Shown: positions 52,180-62,192 of the stretch, piece after piece
Position numbering within the stretch: position 1 is the stretch's first letter
How the letters are laid out: every line of letters starts with the position of its first letter
Source: Gleimia sp. 6138-11-ORH1
Lineage (GTDB): Bacteria; Actinomycetota; Actinomycetes; Actinomycetales; Actinomycetaceae
Length of the DNA stretch: 64,000 nt
Direction: 5' to 3'
Assembly (NCBI RefSeq): GCF_024814355.1
Contig: NZ_JANUXV010000001.1
Location: forward strand, 372,001 to 436,000
Position numbers and translations under genes: made by a program
Notes under the pieces: generated by a model
The model's input: the letters and a program-made list of their open reading frames with translations, nothing else
What the model was told of the DNA's origin: nothing
Database searches by the model: none

Positions 52180-53508
52180 GTGATGAATACAGTTGAACTT
52201 CCTTTAGTAGACAGCACCGACCCGTTGGCAACTTTGGTTTTAGCCGAGGGCGATTCCACCATAAAACGCTCCATTCTCCCCGGAGGAGTACGGGTACTTT
52301 CCCACGAAATTCCCGCTCAGCGTTCAGTTTCCATGTCAGTTTGGTGTCCGGTAGGATCTCGCGACGAACACACTGAATCAGCAGGTTCAACCCACTTTTT
52401 AGAACACCTTCTGTTTAAGGGCACGCAAACGCGATCCTCCCAAGAGATTGCTAATGCATTCGATGAAGTAGGCGGAGAATCAAACGCAGGAACTACCAAA
52501 GAATACACCTATTATTGGGCGCGGATTCTTAAAGAAGACTTACCCATGGCAGTTTCTGTCCTAGCTGATATGGTTTCCGCTTCAGTGTTGGATCCAGTTG
52601 AATTCGAAAGAGAACGCGGAGTAATCCTAGACGAATTAGCCATGGGGGCAGATGACCCAACTGACGTGGTACACGAGGCTTTCGCGAAAGCTATTTTCGG
52701 AGAACACGCCTTAGGGCGTCCCATCGGAGGCGATAATCAGACGATTAATGCAGCGCAAAGAGATCACGTGTACGACTACTACCGGCAGCAATACCGTTCA
52801 GACACCCTAGTCTTCGTAGCTGCCGGAGCAGTAAAACACGAGCAATTATGTGAGCTGGTGTTGCAGGCTTTAGAACACACTGGATGGGATTTAAGCGCCG
52901 GACAAGCGCCCTCGATTCCCCGGATCAATGCCGGTGAAACTGAACTACCCAACTATGGGGAGCGTCAGATCGAAACAGTGAAAGCAACTGAACAAGCCCA
53001 CTTAGTACTGGGCTGCCCCGGGATTAACGCAACCGATTCACGCCGCCCGGCGATGAGCGTGTTACTGGCAGTGCTGGGCGGGTCAATGTCCTCCCGCCTA
53101 TTCCAAGAAATCCGTGAAAAACGGGGGCTTGCCTACACTACTTACGCTTTTGACTCGGCTTACACAGATGCCGGCTATTTCGGCATGTATGCCGGGTGTG
53201 CTCCGAAGCATTTACCAGAAGTTGAAGCTCTCATGCGAGCTGAGTTGGAAGATTTAGCTACGGCTGGCCCAAGTGAAACCGAGTTAAAACGTGTTAAAGG
53301 GCAGCTTCGCGGAGGAATCGCTTTGGGGATGGAAGATTCAGCCGCCCGAATGTCCCGGCTGGGACGGTCTGAAATTGTCCAAGGTCGTTTCATGCCGTTA
53401 GACCTGATGCTGGGGCGGATTTTAGAAACTACCGCCACGGACGTGTCTGTCTTAGCACAAGAACTGCTACAGCAGCCTTGGTGCAAGTCGGTGGTGAAAC
53501 CCCAATGA
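52180..53508 (+). CDS. M16 family zinc metallopeptidase (pitrilysin type)
   Basis: 442 aa. Inverted zinc motif HFLEH (72-76) with the distal Glu in GVILDELAMG; C-terminal domain with SSRLFQEIREKRGLAYTTYAFDSAYTDAGYFGMY. This is the actinobacterial PepR-type processing peptidase next to pnp. A -10-like TAAACT (52168-52173) lies six bases before GTG 52180 (ATG 52183) without a Shine-Dalgarno: likely leaderless. Overlaps the next gene at ATGA. Confidence 0.93.
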   Translation: MMNTVELPLVDSTDPLATLVLAEGDSTIKRSILPGGVRVLSHEIPAQRSVSMSVWCPVGSRDEHTESAGSTHFLEHLLFKGTQTRSSQEIANAFDEVGGESNAGTTKEYTYYWARILKEDLPMAVSVLADMVSASVLDPVEFERERGVILDELAMGADDPTDVVHEAFAKAIFGEHALGRPIGGDNQTINAAQRDHVYDYYRQQYRSDTLVFVAAGAVKHEQLCELVLQALEHTGWDLSAGQAPSIPRINAGETELPNYGERQIETVKATEQAHLVLGCPGINATDSRRPAMSVLLAVLGGSMSSRLFQEIREKRGLAYTTYAFDSAYTDAGYFGMYAGCAPKHLPEVEALMRAELEDLATAGPSETELKRVKGQLRGGIALGMEDSAARMSRLGRSEIVQGRFMPLDLMLGRILETTATDVSVLAQELLQQPWCKSVVKPQ

Positions 53509-54071
53509 GTGGAAATCCTTTACAGCTACAAGCAGATCGTTCTGTGCGCCCGGCAGTAGTTTCAGATGCTCCTTTTATAGCCCGGATGCAGGCAGAGGGA
53601 CTGGTGGCTTCTTTAGAAGCAACTTTGGAAGCTAAACTTGACCCAAATCTAGTAGCCTCTTTAAAACAACCTCAGGTTGAACAGACTTGGCGGCAAACTC
53701 TAAGTGCCCCCACACAAGCTGATGTGGTGGTGCTGACAGCAGTCGAAGGTGCCGCCGTGTGCGGATTTGCGCTGGGAGTTTTGGCTCCGGCAGATAAAGA
53801 ACATGCAGAACTTTCTAAAGTTGGAGTAGAAATCGCGGCTTTAGAAGTATCCAGTGAACATTTGCGCACTGGACATGGTTCGCGTTTACTCGCCGCCGTT
53901 AATGATTCTTTCAAAGGGCGGGCCCATCATCTAAATACTTGGATTTGTCAGGCAGATGACGCGCGGATTAGTTTCTTCCAAAGTGCCGGATTCGCTCCCA
54001 GTGGCTTACAACGTAAGCTAGCGGTGGGGGAGCAGACAGTGATTCAGCACTTATGGTGGGCGTTGTCATAA
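53505..54071 (+). CDS. GNAT-like acetyltransferase
   Basis: 188 aa from ATG 53505, which overlaps the M16 stop (ATGA). N-terminal VRPAVVSDAPFIARMQ and the acetyl-CoA segment IAALEVSSEHLRTGHGSRLLAAVND (a R/Q-x-x-G-x-G/A variant: RTGHGS), then ARISFFQSAGFAPS. Typical GNAT layout. Substrate unknown; translational coupling to the peptidase suggests joint expression. Confidence 0.8.
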   Translation: MSGNPLQLQADRSVRPAVVSDAPFIARMQAEGLVASLEATLEAKLDPNLVASLKQPQVEQTWRQTLSAPTQADVVVLTAVEGAAVCGFALGVLAPADKEHAELSKVGVEIAALEVSSEHLRTGHGSRLLAAVNDSFKGRAHHLNTWICQADDARISFFQSAGFAPSGLQRKLAVGEQTVIQHLWWALS

Positions 54072-54119
54072 CCTTTAGTTCAGTTACCCAAAATGATTTG
54101 GACGTGGCACAATTGAACT

Positions 54120-55820
54120 ATGATGCCAAATGTTTCGGAATTACCTGCTCCACCCGTTCTGTCCGCTGATACTCTCCGTGTAACCCCTTTGGGTGGTTTA
54201 GGTGATATTGGCCGTAACATGACGGTTTTTGAAGTTAATGGGCAGCTGCTGATTGTAGACTGTGGAGTTTTATTTCCTCAGGAAAAACACCCGGGTGTAG
54301 ATCTGATTTTGCCTGATTTTACGGTGATTGAAGACCGCTTAGACGATGTAGTGGCGTTGATTTTAACGCATGGGCATGAGGACCACATTGGTGGGGTTCC
54401 CTACCTGTTAAAGCTTAGGAATGATATTCCCATCTATTCTTGTGAACTGACGATCGCATTCTTAGAACCTAAGTTAGATGAACATCGGATTGAAAATACG
54501 AACCTGAACGTAGTTGCTGAAGGAGACCGCATTAAGCTAGGTAACTTTGACTGCGAGTTCGTTTCAGTTACCCACTCAATTCCTGACGCCATGGCAGTTT
54601 TTATTCGCACTGCAGCAGGAAATGCTCTAATCACCGGTGACTTTAAGATGGATCAGCTGCCTTTAGATGGGCGTTTAACGGATTTACGTTCTTTCGCTCG
54701 CTTCGGGGAAGAAGGGGTGGATCTGTTCCTGGTTGATTCCACTAACGCGGAAGTACCTGGGTTCGTCACTGCTGAAAGAGAAATCGGCCCTGTCTTAGAT
54801 AGTGTTTTCCAACAGGCTAAGGGCCAGATCGTGGTAGCTTCTTTTGCTTCGCACGTTCACCGCGTTCAGCAGGTTTTTGATGCGGCGCTTTTAACTGGGC
54901 GGAAAGTGGCTTTGATTGGCCGTTCGATGGAGCGGAATATGCGGATCGCGCACGACTTGGGGTATTTAGATATTCCCGAGGACGTGATTGTTTCGTCTAA
55001 AGAGATTATGAACTTACCTGCTGAGCAAAGAGTTTTTATGGCAACTGGTTCACAGGGGGAACCAATGGCAGCCCTGGGACGCATTGCCGCAGGGGAGCAC
55101 CGGTTTGTAACGATTGATGAAAACGATACAGTAATTTTTGCGTCCTCTTTAATCCCCGGCAATGAGCATTCTGTGTACCGAGTAATCAATGGGCTTACCG
55201 CCCTTGGGGCGAAAGTAGTTCACCAAGCTAATGCTAAAGTCCACGTTTCTGGGCACGCTTCTGCGGGGGAACTCATTTACTGCTATAACATTTTGCAACC
55301 AGCTAACGTGATCCCAATCCACGGGGAAGTGCGGCATTTGGTGGCTAATGGGAAGCTGGCAGAACTTACCGGCGTACCTGCGCGGAATGTTATTTTGGCT
55401 CTTGATGGAGTTAGTGTTGATCTTTACGATGGTGAAGCAACGATTGTAGGGGCAAATCCCTGCGATTACATTTACGTGGATGGGAAATCAGTTGGCGATT
55501 TATCCGAGGACGAATTGGCAAGCCGCCGCGTGTTAGCTTCGGAAGGATTCATTAACCTTTATGCCGTAGTAGATTTTGAAAATCGTCAGATTGTTTCTGG
55601 GCCAACCATTAAAGCGACCGGCATGGCAGAGGACGACACGGTTTTTGCCGATGTCTACCCGGCGGTTGAAAAAGCCCTTCAAGAGTCTTTAACAGTTGAA
55701 CACCCTAACGAGTACCGCAGTCAGCAGGCTATGCGCAGAGCGATTGGTAACTGGGTGGCACGGAAACTGCGGCGTCGGCCTATGATTGTTCCTTTGGTCG
55801 TTGCCAGTACCGATGTGTAA
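54120..55820 (+). CDS. rnj: Ribonuclease J
   Basis: 566 aa. Metallo-beta-lactamase motif HGHEDH (84-89), THSIPDAMAV, the beta-CASP region with VASFASHVHRVQQV, and AKVHVSGHASAGEL. 5'-3' exo- and endoribonuclease for mRNA decay and rRNA maturation. No Shine-Dalgarno; CACAAT (54108-54113) is six bases before ATG 54120 with TTACCC upstream at 18 bp, a possible leaderless promoter. It sits near pnp, the other main RNase. Confidence 0.95.
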   Translation: MMPNVSELPAPPVLSADTLRVTPLGGLGDIGRNMTVFEVNGQLLIVDCGVLFPQEKHPGVDLILPDFTVIEDRLDDVVALILTHGHEDHIGGVPYLLKLRNDIPIYSCELTIAFLEPKLDEHRIENTNLNVVAEGDRIKLGNFDCEFVSVTHSIPDAMAVFIRTAAGNALITGDFKMDQLPLDGRLTDLRSFARFGEEGVDLFLVDSTNAEVPGFVTAEREIGPVLDSVFQQAKGQIVVASFASHVHRVQQVFDAALLTGRKVALIGRSMERNMRIAHDLGYLDIPEDVIVSSKEIMNLPAEQRVFMATGSQGEPMAALGRIAAGEHRFVTIDENDTVIFASSLIPGNEHSVYRVINGLTALGAKVVHQANAKVHVSGHASAGELIYCYNILQPANVIPIHGEVRHLVANGKLAELTGVPARNVILALDGVSVDLYDGEATIVGANPCDYIYVDGKSVGDLSEDELASRRVLASEGFINLYAVVDFENRQIVSGPTIKATGMAEDDTVFADVYPAVEKALQESLTVEHPNEYRSQQAMRRAIGNWVARKLRRRPMIVPLVVASTDV

Positions 55821-55844
55821 ATCTCGATATAGAAACGTAAGATA

Positions 55845-56771
55845 ATGGGCCGTTTTATTTCTACTCAGCCGGTGGTTTTGAATCTCCCTACCTTAATTGA
55901 CCGGTTACCTAAACAGGGGGAAATGCTACAAGCTCGCTCTGTATTGTCTTACCCTGGGGGCGGATTTATCGGAATGGCGGCAGCTGCTGAACTTGGGGTG
56001 GATACGGCAATGCTTTCAGTGTTGGGAACAGGCCCGAATTCATATGTTGCCCGCCGTGAAATCTTATCCCGTGGGATTGAGATTCTCACCTCTGAAATGA
56101 TCGGCGATATTGGAATGTCTTTTTCCCTAGTCGAAGCAGATGGTAATACCACTGTGATTTTAGCTCCGGGGGTTGAGGAAGAACCGATTATCGACGAGTA
56201 CCGTCAGTGTGAATTACACAGCGGGGATGTAGTTTTAGTGCACGGCGCCTGTCTAACTAATCCGAATACGGCTGCAGATTACATTAGGTGGGTTAGTGAA
56301 ATCCCTTCTGATGTAGTGGTAGTTTTAGCTCCTTCACCGATTGTTAATGAGGTGGATGAAGCCTATTGGGTGCCTCTTTTAGGACGAGCTGATTACCTGA
56401 CGATGAACTCTCGGGAACATAAGTTACTTCGCGAGATTATCTCTTACGTTTCTCACGGTAAAGAACTGAGTGACTTTTTGAAGCCAGAAGCCTATGTGAT
56501 TGTACGTAAAGGTGAAGAAGGTTGCTATTACTGGCGTAATGATAATCCTGATGAGATTGTGCAGATTGAAGCTTTTCATACCGTTGCGGTAGATACTTCG
56601 GGGGTGGGGGATACTCACGTTTCGGTTATGTGTGGGGTAATCGCCCAAGACGGTTCGTTAGATTACGCTTTGCGAGCTGCTAACGCAGCCGGAGCGTGTA
56701 TGGTGGCTCATGCTCATTCATTCCCACCGCCGGATCAGGATGATATGTTAAATAAACTTCTAAAAATCTAA
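55845..56771 (+). CDS. PfkB-family carbohydrate kinase
   Basis: 308 aa. N-terminal YPGGGFIGMAAAAELGVDTAMLSVLG and the C-terminal anion hole DTSGVGDTHVSVMCGVI with the catalytic Asp in GVGD. Ribokinase-like fold; sugar unknown. The second motif has G-V-G-D-T-H where many have G-A-G-D-x-F. It lies between rnj and ftsK. Confidence 0.85.
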   Translation: MGRFISTQPVVLNLPTLIDRLPKQGEMLQARSVLSYPGGGFIGMAAAAELGVDTAMLSVLGTGPNSYVARREILSRGIEILTSEMIGDIGMSFSLVEADGNTTVILAPGVEEEPIIDEYRQCELHSGDVVLVHGACLTNPNTAADYIRWVSEIPSDVVVVLAPSPIVNEVDEAYWVPLLGRADYLTMNSREHKLLREIISYVSHGKELSDFLKPEAYVIVRKGEEGCYYWRNDNPDEIVQIEAFHTVAVDTSGVGDTHVSVMCGVIAQDGSLDYALRAANAAGACMVAHAHSFPPPDQDDMLNKLLKI

Positions 56772-56831
56772 CCTGGTCCGGTCGAAAAAGCGGCGCGTTG
56801 CCAGCTAAAATAAAGGTTTTAGCGGTATCCT

Positions 56832-59486
56832 ATGGATATTATGGCTAAATCTTCATCTGCGAAAAACTCTCCAAAGAGTAGTAAGAAATCTAAAGCAAAT
56901 AATGCTTCTTCAACTGAAGAACATTCACCTTTGATGCGTATTTTCCTTGCCATCGGAAAGGGAATCAAAGCCGTTTGGAATGGGATTTTACATTTGGATG
57001 ATCAGCTTAAACGCGATGGTTTAGCCATATTTTTCCTTGCTTTAGCCATAGTTGTCGCCCTGCGAGAATGGTTTGGGATTTCCGGCACTGCCGGAGAATA
57101 CATACACTTACTTTCGGCTGGCGCCGTGGGAGTATTTTCAGTAGTGGTGCCACTGGGATTTGTCGCTTTGGCGGTAACACTTTTCCAAGCCCGTACCACT
57201 AACGCAATCCCGCATCGGATAGCCGGCGCCCTGGGGATTTTGATTGCCCTTACCTCTTTAGCTCACGTGAGTGTGGGAAACCCACTTTTGGCTGAAACCG
57301 AAAAGCTTATGTCCGGCGGAGGAATTCTGGGTTGGGTACTGGGATCTCCGTTAGAGACATTACTTTCTGCAGTAGGTGCTACTGTTGTCCTGGTACTTTT
57401 GTTGGCGTACTCCATTTTGGTACTTACTCGCACGCCACTTTCAGAAATTCCTAAGCGAATCGCTGATTTAAGTGAACGCTACCTACCTGGCAGTGGGCGG
57501 GCAACAGAAAAGAACGCAATAGAACGCGGGGGACAGTTAGATAGCTACGAGGGGGATACCCCTTATCAGCAGGCTGTTTACACTGACCGAGACTATTTTG
57601 CTGAAGCTGATGCAGACGACCTCGATAACTTTGCTGCAACTAGTGTATTGCCAACGCGAGGGAAATCTGCTGCTGAGACTGCCGGCGAGTCCAGAAGCAG
57701 AAATCAGCGGGCGCAAGCAGCTTATGTTGATGAGCACGCCCCAACTGAAGCGGTGCCGGCACTGAGCTTACCGGAGCCGTTAGCTGAGCCTGAGTTGGGG
57801 GCTGAGCCAGAGTCGGCGGTTGCAGCTGACTTGGGGGCTGAGCCTGGACTGACAGTTGAGTCAATGGCATATGCGACCAGTATTCCGGGTGGCCCTGAAG
57901 AAGAAACCCGCGTTTATGAACTTCCCACTGAGGACTTACTGTTACGCGGCGCTCCCCATAAGACTCGTTCAGCGGCCAATGATCGCGTGGTGGAAGCCCT
58001 CCAAAACGTGCTGCAGGAGTTTAATGTTGATGCTCAGGTAATTGGTTTTACACGCGGACCAACAGTTACTCGGTATGAGATCCAACTTGGCGCTGGCGTG
58101 AAAGTGGAGCGGATCACCCAGCTTTCCAATAACATTGCTTACGCAGTTGCCTCCGCAGATGTGCGGATTATTTCTCCGATTCCGGGAAAGTCTGCCATTG
58201 GCGTGGAAATTCCGAATGCTGACAGGGAAACGGTGGCATTAGGTGATGTGCTTCGTTCCGGCCCGGCAGTTTCTAATCCGCACCCGCTTTTGGTGGGCGT
58301 TGGAAAAGATGTCGAGGGCGGTTATGTCGTAACTAATATTGCCAAGACCCCGCACCTTTTGGTGGCTGGGGCAACTGGTTCAGGTAAGTCTTCTTTTGTG
58401 AACTCGATGATTACTTCGGTGATGATGCGAGCTACCCCCATGCAAGTTCGGATGATTTTGATTGATCCTAAGCGAGTGGAACTCACTATCTATGAGGGGA
58501 TTCCGCACCTAATCACGCCGATTATTACCAACCCGAAGAAAGCTGCGGAAGCGCTGGAATGGGTGGTTAAGGAAATGGATCACCGCTATGACGATCTGGC
58601 AGCTTTTGGCTATAAACATATTGATGATTTTAACGCCGCGGTAATTTCTGGTGACTTGGTGGCCCCTCCTGGTTCGCAAAGAGTTTTAGCTCCCTACCCG
58701 TATCTGCTGGTGGTAGTAGACGAACTCGCAGACTTAATGATGGTGGCTCCAAGAGACGTGGAAGCATCGATTCAGCGTATCACTCAGCTGGCGCGAGCAG
58801 CGGGGATTCACCTGGTATTAGCTACTCAGCGTCCTTCGGTAGACGTGGTAACTGGTTTGATTAAGTCTAATGTGCCTTCTCGTTTAGCTTTCGCAACCTC
58901 CTCTTTAGCTGATTCTCGGGTTATTTTGGATCAGCCGGGTGCGGAAAAACTAATTGGACAAGGTGACGCCCTCTACCTACCTTCGGGAGCTGGAAAAGCC
59001 CAGCGCGTGCAGGGAGCTTGGGTAACTGAATCTGAAATCCATCAGATTGTAGAACACGTTAAAGCGCAGATGAATCCTGTCTACCGAGAGGACGTGAATG
59101 CGCCGGCCAGTTCGGCGGCCGCGGTAGCTGAAGATATCGGTAAAGATTTGGATGATTTGTTAGAAGCAGCAGAGCAGATTATTTCTACCCAAATGGGCTC
59201 TACTTCAATGCTGCAACGCAAACTGCGGATTGGTTTTGCTAAAGCAGGGCGTTTAATGGACATTTTGGAGTCTCGCTCTGTAGTGGGGCCATCGGAAGGT
59301 TCAAAACCACGTCAAGTTTTGGCTCGTCCTGAGGATCTTCCGCAAGTACTTGCTATGCTGCGCGGGGAAATTGAAGACTTTAATGCCCCAGAAGCTGCTT
59401 CTGCCGGGTATGATGGAGGAAACTACGCTGATTCATGGGAAGATGGGGAAAGCGAAGATGCTTGGGAACTAACTGGTAGGCAGTAA
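56832..59486 (+). CDS. ftsK: DNA translocase FtsK/SpoIIIE
   Basis: 884 aa. Four N-terminal membrane helices (about 55-200), an acidic/Ala-Pro linker with EPELGAEPES-like repeats, then the motor: Walker A GATGSGKSS, LLVVVDELADLMM and IHLVLATQRPSVDVVTGLIKSN. C-terminal winged-helix gamma domain (STSMLQRKLRIGFAKAGRLMDILESRSVVGPSEG) for KOPS-type recognition. It moves chromosome ends during division. Start 56832 or ATG 56841 (MAKSSS). Confidence 0.96.
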   Translation: MDIMAKSSSAKNSPKSSKKSKANNASSTEEHSPLMRIFLAIGKGIKAVWNGILHLDDQLKRDGLAIFFLALAIVVALREWFGISGTAGEYIHLLSAGAVGVFSVVVPLGFVALAVTLFQARTTNAIPHRIAGALGILIALTSLAHVSVGNPLLAETEKLMSGGGILGWVLGSPLETLLSAVGATVVLVLLLAYSILVLTRTPLSEIPKRIADLSERYLPGSGRATEKNAIERGGQLDSYEGDTPYQQAVYTDRDYFAEADADDLDNFAATSVLPTRGKSAAETAGESRSRNQRAQAAYVDEHAPTEAVPALSLPEPLAEPELGAEPESAVAADLGAEPGLTVESMAYATSIPGGPEEETRVYELPTEDLLLRGAPHKTRSAANDRVVEALQNVLQEFNVDAQVIGFTRGPTVTRYEIQLGAGVKVERITQLSNNIAYAVASADVRIISPIPGKSAIGVEIPNADRETVALGDVLRSGPAVSNPHPLLVGVGKDVEGGYVVTNIAKTPHLLVAGATGSGKSSFVNSMITSVMMRATPMQVRMILIDPKRVELTIYEGIPHLITPIITNPKKAAEALEWVVKEMDHRYDDLAAFGYKHIDDFNAAVISGDLVAPPGSQRVLAPYPYLLVVVDELADLMMVAPRDVEASIQRITQLARAAGIHLVLATQRPSVDVVTGLIKSNVPSRLAFATSSLADSRVILDQPGAEKLIGQGDALYLPSGAGKAQRVQGAWVTESEIHQIVEHVKAQMNPVYREDVNAPASSAAAVAEDIGKDLDDLLEAAEQIISTQMGSTSMLQRKLRIGFAKAGRLMDILESRSVVGPSEGSKPRQVLARPEDLPQVLAMLRGEIEDFNAPEAASAGYDGGNYADSWEDGESEDAWELTGRQ

Positions 59487-59533
59487 GCTACTAGCTTTTA
59501 GATCTCCAGGTAGAGGTGAAAGGTAACGTTGAG

Positions 59534-60151
59534 ATGCAGAGCATTAAAGAGATGGATAACAATGTTTCTAAGCGTAAAGCTCATGAAGTTATCTTAAATG
59601 TACCCAACATATTAACTATCATTCGTTTAGTGTTGATTCCGTTTTTGATTTATTTTCTTTTACAAACGGGTACCCGCTCTATGTGGATTGCGTTCGGAAT
59701 TTTCGCTGCCGCGTCAATGACTGATTATATTGATGGGGAAGTGGCTCGCCGTTGGGGGCTGATTACCGATTTTGGGAAGATTTGGGATCCTATTGCAGAT
59801 AAGGCTCTGACTCTTGGGGCTTTTGCGACCTTATCCTATATGGGATTGTTACCGTGGTGGTTTACCGTGATTGTGGCTGCTCGCGAGTTTTATATTACTT
59901 GGTTGCGTAAACGCCTTTTAGCTAGAGGGGTTGTAGTTTCTGCTAACTTTAGTGGTAAAGCAAAGACAATGTTACAAATGATGTTAATTGCTTTCCTAAT
60001 TGTCCCCTGGGGTTCTTTTGTAGATATTACCGGGGTTATTTACCCGATCGTTTATTGGACTATGGTTATTGCAACTTTGGCTCTGACGCTTTATTCCGGA
60101 TGGAGCTATCTGAAGCCAATTTTGGACAAGGGCGTTCCAAAAGTTAGCTAG
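59534..60151 (+). CDS. pgsA: CDP-diacylglycerol-glycerol-3-phosphate 3-phosphatidyltransferase
   Basis: 205 aa. CDP-alcohol phosphotransferase signature in DGEVARRWGLITDFGKIWDPIADK (D-G-x2-A-R-x8-G-x3-D-x3-D). About five membrane helices. Makes phosphatidylglycerol phosphate. The start is ATG 59534 after AAAGGTAACG; a GTG at 59516 is in frame. It sits between ftsK and clgR as usual. Confidence 0.92.
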   Translation: MQSIKEMDNNVSKRKAHEVILNVPNILTIIRLVLIPFLIYFLLQTGTRSMWIAFGIFAAASMTDYIDGEVARRWGLITDFGKIWDPIADKALTLGAFATLSYMGLLPWWFTVIVAAREFYITWLRKRLLARGVVVSANFSGKAKTMLQMMLIAFLIVPWGSFVDITGVIYPIVYWTMVIATLALTLYSGWSYLKPILDKGVPKVS

Positions 60152-60324
60152 ATTTCTGGATTAGCTCCACTTATTTTCCTGCTTAGCGGTGAGAAACGGG
60201 AAGCGTAAAATTAGGGTTTTGCGCATTAGGGAGATTTCCCGAGGTGTATCCGCTAACTAAAATGTGGCGGGTTCGATAGTGGATAAATAGGACTTTACCT
60301 GCATTTTGCGATAGCGTTATAAGT

Positions 60325-60654
60325 ATGAAGACACAGAATACCTTATCCCTCTCTACCAGAGAGCATATCGGAGAAGTGCTCCGCCTGATTCGGCGTAACC
60401 AAGGAAGCACTTTACGTGAGGTATCTGCAAAAGCCCAAGTGTCGCTGGGATACCTTTCTGAAATCGAGCGGGGACAAAAAGAAGCATCCTCAGAAATGCT
60501 TTTGGCGATTTGTAACGCTCTGGAAGTTCCGCAGTCATTTATTTTTCGTGAAGTTTCTGAGCGGCTAGCGAAGGTTGAGCATGTCAGAGCGGCCGGTAAG
60601 CATCCGCAGTATGCGAAAGCTCTGCGCAAAGACGAAATCATGCTACGTAGCTGA
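60325..60654 (+). CDS. clgR: ClgR-like XRE-family transcription regulator
   Basis: 109 aa. HTH with [42 protein letters not shown] and the C-terminal RLAKVEHV, as in ClgR, activator of clp protease and recA-linked stress genes. Its position between pgsA and DUF3046-recA is the conserved one. The 173-base gap before it has no other gene. Confidence 0.88.
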   Translation: MKTQNTLSLSTREHIGEVLRLIRRNQGSTLREVSAKAQVSLGYLSEIERGQKEASSEMLLAICNALEVPQSFIFREVSERLAKVEHVRAAGKHPQYAKALRKDEIMLRS

Positions 60655-60670
60655 GCTTTAAGGACTATCG

Positions 60671-60901
60671 GTGACTATCTCAGAGTTCTGGAACAGTTTG
60701 GAAAGCGTTTTTGGGTCTTGCTACGGCAGATCCTTGGTAGGCGATCTTTATCTGCCTAAACTGGGAGGTACCGCAGAACAGGCCCTAAAACAGGGAGTTG
60801 CTCCGGATCTGATTTGGGCAGAACTGATAAAAGAAACCGAAATGGGAGAAGAGTTTCTCTGGGCACATCGGCAACCAGCTAACAAAGTAAGACCTAAGTA
60901 A
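60671..60901 (+). CDS. DUF3046 family protein
   Basis: 76 aa starting MTISEFWNSLESVFGSCYGRSLVGDLYLPKLGG, with a GGTAEQALKQG and W core. Small conserved actinobacterial protein found upstream of recA; function unknown. GTG 60671 with AAGGAC upstream. Confidence 0.88.
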   Translation: MTISEFWNSLESVFGSCYGRSLVGDLYLPKLGGTAEQALKQGVAPDLIWAELIKETEMGEEFLWAHRQPANKVRPK

Positions 60902-60907
60902 AACTCT

Positions 60908-61981
60908 ATGGAACCCTATTTGCTTAAGCCTACCGAGGTTGAATTAGTCCGTTTCATTTACAATCCTGTTTCGGGTAGGCGTGACAATACTTTCAAAGCA
61001 GACACTTATATAGCTGGACTTAAACGGCTTTTTCCTAATGCGGAACTTACCGCAGTAGCAACTGAAGCCGTGGGACATGCAACGGAACTTGCTGAGAACT
61101 TCGTAAGTTTGGTAAAAATAACTGAAAAATCTGCTAACGCTGTGCTGGTAGTCTCTGGGGGAGATGGAACCGTCTCAGAAACTGCTAATGGGATAATTGG
61201 CTCTGAGATTCCGTTACTTGTCCTGCCCGGAGGGACGGGGAATGACTTTACTCGTAGCCTATACCAAAAAGTTCCTGGTGAGAACGATCGGCGGACTGTC
61301 GATAGAGTTATCAAAGAGTTTGCACAGAGTCGAGCGAGGGGCTTTAGAGTTTTTTCGATTGACGCGCTGAAGATAGAAAGCCCCTCTGTTGAATCAGTTA
61401 CTAAAGATAAATATTCTGATTTTACGCGATACAGTCTTAACGTACTTTCAGCGGGCTTTGATTCTGTAATCGGTACTACGGCGCAGCGAATCCACCAGCG
61501 TTTTCCCTGGGTGGGGGCAATGAGTTATATTTTTGCTACAGTTCGCCACCTGGTGCATATTCCTCGATTTGAGATGGATTTAAAAGCAGACCTAAAAGAA
61601 GGCGATAACTTTGACTTCTCAGGCTTATATTCAATCTGTGTGATGTCGAATGCTCGTTTTTATGGCGGTGGCTTTCAAGCCAATCCGCGGGGTTCTTTAA
61701 CTGACGGGAAGATAGATGTACTTTTAGCGAAGGAATTAAACCAGCTTGAAGTGCTTAAACTAATCGGTAAATTCCGAGCGGGAGAAGAAATTCCCAAACA
61801 GTACGCGGAGTCTTTTCAAAGTGGCACCTTAAACTTAAAGGCTTGGGATAATAGTGAACTGGTATTTAATGTTGATGGGGAAGTTTTTACGGCGCAGCAG
61901 ATAAAAGTCTCTGTCTGCCCGCAAGTTTTACAGGTAGTTGTCCCGATTTTAGATGGGGGACACCCGGCTTTTGAAAAGTAG
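60908..61981 (+). CDS. Diacylglycerol/lipid kinase family protein
   Basis: 357 aa. FIYNPVSGRR near the N-terminus, then VSGGDGTVSETANGIIGSEIPLLVLPGGTGNDF, the DAGK catalytic pattern (GGDGT, PxGTxNDF). It phosphorylates diacylglycerol or a related lipid. Between DUF3046 and recA it is an addition to the usual order, six bases after DUF3046. Substrate not determined. Confidence 0.9.
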   Translation: MEPYLLKPTEVELVRFIYNPVSGRRDNTFKADTYIAGLKRLFPNAELTAVATEAVGHATELAENFVSLVKITEKSANAVLVVSGGDGTVSETANGIIGSEIPLLVLPGGTGNDFTRSLYQKVPGENDRRTVDRVIKEFAQSRARGFRVFSIDALKIESPSVESVTKDKYSDFTRYSLNVLSAGFDSVIGTTAQRIHQRFPWVGAMSYIFATVRHLVHIPRFEMDLKADLKEGDNFDFSGLYSICVMSNARFYGGGFQANPRGSLTDGKIDVLLAKELNQLEVLKLIGKFRAGEEIPKQYAESFQSGTLNLKAWDNSELVFNVDGEVFTAQQIKVSVCPQVLQVVVPILDGGHPAFEK

Positions 61982-62003
61982 TGGCGGGCGTGTCTATTCG
62001 CTT

Positions 62004-62017
62004 CGAACATCTGTTCG
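62004..62017. promoter_or_regulatory. LexA (SOS) box upstream of recA
   Basis: CGAAC-ATCT-GTTCG, a perfect match to the actinobacterial/Bacillus-type SOS box CGAAC-N4-GTTCG. TAAAGT (62021-62026) just after is a likely -10. recA is expected to be DNA-damage inducible. The leader is then about 165 nt and holds a CTTAATA (62038)/TATTAAG (62065) stem. Confidence 0.93.
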
Positions 62018-62192
62018 TAGTAAAGTTGTGCACAGAGCTTAATACCGGGCATTTTTCCACAGGCTATTAAGTTTAAAGATTATGTCAGTGGTCAGGCATA
62101 GCATTATTAACGTACCCGGAGAGGGAAGCAACGTTATTTAACGACCAGCCCTATAAACTGAGCGGAGAGCTCACTAATCCAAGGAGAAATTC

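Noticed and set aside
60183-60641. Minus-strand frame opposite the clgR-like gene
   Set aside because: The plus strand has a clear HTH gene in conserved context; the minus product has no family features.
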